A DNA stretch of 7,276 nt from positions 1-7,276 of the forward strand of contig JAVCCT010000052.1 in NCBI GenBank assembly GCA_030765325.1, in the 5' to 3' direction. Position numbers and translations under genes: made by a program. Positions 4,901 to 7,276 of this stretch are shown here, piece after piece; position 1 is the stretch's first letter, and every line of letters begins with the position of its first letter. Under the pieces are notes generated by a model. The model made no database searches. It was given only the letters and a program-made list of their open reading frames with translations, and was not told where the DNA came from. The stretch is from Candidatus Stygibacter frigidus. GTDB lineage: Bacteria; Cloacimonadota; Cloacimonadia; Cloacimonadales; TCS61.

Positions 4901-7276
4901 ATGAAAAAAAATCTGCTTTTATCATTATGTCTCCTCATTTCCTTCTCGCTTTTTGCTCAGTATTATGGAAAAAATAAAATCCAGGCAAAAAAAACCGACT
5001 GGAATACAATGCAAACCATGCACTTTGACATCTATTATCCCAGTAATGATAATAATTTTGGTAAAATAGTTGCCCTTTGTGCAGAAGAAGCCTATTATTA
5101 CATTCGAGATGATTTCCGAACTCCTATCAAACAACGGATACCCATAATATTTTACAGTTCTCATGAGGATTTTGAAGCAACCAATATCATCTCCAACCTG
5201 CTCTCAGAAGGTGTGGGTGGATTTACTGAAAGTATGCATAATCGCGTGGCAATGCCCTTTTCCGGCAGCTATCGCGAGATGGAATCAACTCTTATCCACG
5301 AATTGACCCATGCCTATGTTAATGAACTATCGTCTTCCTACAGCAACAGAATTTCTACTCACTCGCTCCCCTTCTGGCTTACCGAAGGATTACCCGAATA
5401 CTTATCTGTTAATGGAAATAGTGTGTATAATAACATGTTCATTATGGATTTGATCTATAATAATAAACTGATCAACCTGAATGAAGTAGGTGGGTATTAT
5501 GCCTATCGAGAAGGTGAATCTTTTCTTAAATTCATCGAAGAAGAATATGGCAGAGACAAAGTTATGGAGATTTTTTATTCAGCCAAAGTATCAAATTATG
5601 ATGATCTCTCCAAAAAAATCTTCAACATGCCTTTTAATGACCTGCAAACCCGCTGGGAAAATCATCTTAAACGAAAATATTTTGATATTTATAATGACTA
5701 CCAGGCTCCGGATGAAGCTTGCGAACAGCTCTCCTTTGCAGATAAAGATGGCTCTTCAATGAACATGGCACCCCGCTGGTCGCCTGATGGTGTACATTAT
5801 GCCTGGTTTTCCAATAAAAATATCACGGATGCCATTTTCCTAAAAGACAGACTTGATCTAAAAAAACCCGCTCAACTTATCCGCAGTGGAGTTACTGGTA
5901 AAATTGAAGAATTTCATTTCAAGAAAAATAACATCGCCTGGTTCCCAGACAGTACCACGATTGCCTTTGCAGCTAATACGTCTTTTGGAGACCGTATCTA
6001 TTGTCTGGATACAAAAACCCACGATATTACCAGAACTATAAAATTTGATTCTATCAAAGTGATTTACGAAATTGATATCTCACCTGATGGGAATAAAATT
6101 GTGTTCAGCGGCATTAAAGACACATTTTCAGACATATTTATCTATGATCTAACCACCGCAGAACTGCAAAGATTAACTAATGACCGTTATTATGATGGAG
6201 CACCACGCTGGTCACCTGACGGTACAAAAATCGCTTTCTATTCTGAACGCATTCCTTTTAGTGCTCAAGATAAAATTCATGTCTTTGATAATTGTGTTCA
6301 GAATATATACTATTTTGATCTTAACCTGGCAGAATTCTATCAGGTTACGCATAATGGAAGCGATTGCTATAATCCAGAGTGGAATTCTGATTCTTCTCAA
6401 ATTCTCTATATCTCACATGAAGATCAGGTGGCAAATATCAAAAGCATTGATATCATTGATGCTGCCCAGGCTCAGGTCACCAATCTCGTCTCAGGAGTTC
6501 TTAGTTTTGATCTTGATCAAAAAGAGGACAACCTTATCCTTTCATGCTTTTATAATGGTGCCTGGGATATTTATCAACTCTCAGCTCCGCTGGATAGCCT
6601 CCAGTGGACTGATTATGAGTTCCCCATAAAGGTTGACCTCAATGATGATTTCTGGGATATGTTTGATATCGATCGTATCCGGAATTTCGGACAAACCAAT
6701 CTTGCCTTCAAAAAGCCTGGTCCCAAAAGTAGAATTGATCCCGAACTGGCTAAGATGTATGACGTTGATATTGATTTTGGACCTGATACCACTATTGTGG
6801 AATATAATCGTCAGATAGATCGCAAACCTGTCATACCAAATGAACCTGATATTGCTCCATATAAAACCAAAATGAAAATAGATTACTTTTGGGGTGGACT
6901 TGCCTATAGCTCCTCTGGTACTTATGCCATGCTTAACCTCTGGTCTTCTGATATTCTGGGAAATCACTCCCTTTACACAAGCTTAAATATTACCGGCAGT
7001 ATAGAAAATTCTTCTATCCTGCTGCAATATTTGAATCTGGAACACAGAAATGATTACGGCGGTGGAATTTTCTATCTTAATGATGAAACTATATATCGAA
7101 TCAACTATACTAATGTCCCATATAATGATTACTTCCGAAAACGTACCCGACAGCTTGGTTGCTTTGGGGCTTACATTCATCCCTTTGATAAATACTGGCG
7201 CACAGAACTGCAGATCGCCTTTTTGCACCAGCAGATATATCGTGATTTCTGGGATGATTACAACAATGAATGGCTG
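4901..7276 (+). CDS. Exported metallopeptidase - TolB-like propeller - beta-barrel protein, 3' end outside window
   Basis: The frame is open from ATG 4901 to the last base: 792 codons with no stop, so the C-terminus is missing. A signal peptide covers residues 1-19 (MKKN, hydrophobic core, LFA|Q cut). Residues about 35-265 resemble the peptidase MA-like gluzincin family: HELTH at 133-137 gives zinc ligands His133 and His137 with catalytic Glu134, and WLTEGLPEY (159-167) supplies the likely third ligand Glu162. Six TolB/PD40-like blade motifs follow, centred near 293 (RWSPDG), 347 (WFPDS), 394 (SPDGNK), 437 (RWSPDG), 494 (EWNSDS) and 536, forming a complete six-blade propeller. After a linker (about 560-655), alternating aromatic/polar strands begin (DYFWGGLAYSSSG, then SSDILGNH), as in outer-membrane barrel domains of similar large proteins. 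It starts 2 bases after the MCE gene with no clear ribosome site. The substrate is unknown. Architecture is confident; protease activity and barrel fold are inferred. Confidence 0.9.
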   Translation, partial: MKKNLLLSLCLLISFSLFAQYYGKNKIQAKKTDWNTMQTMHFDIYYPSNDNNFGKIVALCAEEAYYYIRDDFRTPIKQRIPIIFYSSHEDFEATNIISNLLSEGVGGFTESMHNRVAMPFSGSYREMESTLIHELTHAYVNELSSSYSNRISTHSLPFWLTEGLPEYLSVNGNSVYNNMFIMDLIYNNKLINLNEVGGYYAYREGESFLKFIEEEYGRDKVMEIFYSAKVSNYDDLSKKIFNMPFNDLQTRWENHLKRKYFDIYNDYQAPDEACEQLSFADKDGSSMNMAPRWSPDGVHYAWFSNKNITDAIFLKDRLDLKKPAQLIRSGVTGKIEEFHFKKNNIAWFPDSTTIAFAANTSFGDRIYCLDTKTHDITRTIKFDSIKVIYEIDISPDGNKIVFSGIKDTFSDIFIYDLTTAELQRLTNDRYYDGAPRWSPDGTKIAFYSERIPFSAQDKIHVFDNCVQNIYYFDLNLAEFYQVTHNGSDCYNPEWNSDSSQILYISHEDQVANIKSIDIIDAAQAQVTNLVSGVLSFDLDQKEDNLILSCFYNGAWDIYQLSAPLDSLQWTDYEFPIKVDLNDDFWDMFDIDRIRNFGQTNLAFKKPGPKSRIDPELAKMYDVDIDFGPDTTIVEYNRQIDRKPVIPNEPDIAPYKTKMKIDYFWGGLAYSSSGTYAMLNLWSSDILGNHSLYTSLNITGSIENSSILLQYLNLEHRNDYGGGIFYLNDETIYRINYTNVPYNDYFRKRTRQLGCFGAYIHPFDKYWRTELQIAFLHQQIYRDFWDDYNNEWL

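Noticed and set aside
6180..6629. 149-codon + strand open frame overlapping the propeller region
   Set aside because: The overlapping frame has clear PD40 repeats and is open for 792 codons. This alternative frame has low-complexity, hydrophobic sequence without domain features.
6581..6967. 128-codon open frame on the - strand inside the last gene
   Set aside because: It is antisense to the linker and first barrel strands of a well-supported coding frame, with no recognisable product. It is treated as a shadow.
1..7276. Mobile elements, CRISPR arrays, tRNA or rRNA genes
   Set aside because: No transposase, terminal inverted repeats, regularly spaced repeats or tRNA-like structures were seen. 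The five genes fill the window almost completely.

Overview
The window carries five co-directional genes on the + strand, packed almost without gaps. It reads as one transcription unit that starts after a rho-independent terminator at the left edge and runs off the right edge. The sequence is AT-rich and Gram-negative in character: an MCE/Mla lipid-transport pair, a signal peptide ending in Phe-Ala|Gln, and the start of an outer-membrane-type beta barrel. Gene content and protein style (PD40/TolB-like propeller proteins, MtaB-type methylthiotransferase) suggest the FCB assemblage, possibly a Candidatus Cloacimonadota-like lineage. This placement is an impression from the proteins, not a phylogeny.

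Layout: positions 1-35 are the untranslated or 3'-terminal tail of something upstream, followed by a strong terminator (36-65) and a roughly 100-bp leader. The leader has a perfect TTGACA box and a small 8-bp tandem repeat. Next come aspS (aspartyl-tRNA synthetase, 168-1958) and an MtaB-type tRNA methylthiotransferase (1974-3269). These are followed by an Mla-family ABC ATPase (3266-3994, TTG start overlapping the previous stop) and a membrane-anchored MCE/MlaD-like substrate-binding protein with a long helical tail (3999-4898). The last gene (4901 to the window end, no stop reached) is a large exported protein. It combines a gluzincin-type HExxH metallopeptidase domain, a six-blade TolB-like propeller and the beginning of a C-terminal beta-rich, probably outer-membrane barrel domain.

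The first two genes serve translation (tRNA charging and tRNA position-37 modification). The last three look like an envelope module: a cytoplasmic ATPase, an inner-membrane-anchored MCE protein long enough to reach far into the periplasm, and a putative outer-membrane protein encoded 2 nt downstream. No MlaE-type permease is present in the window, although the ATPase and MCE protein would need one. The most interesting hypothesis is that the peptidase-propeller-barrel protein is the outer-membrane partner, or a quality-control factor, of this MCE lipid-transport system. That is inferred from gene order and architecture only.
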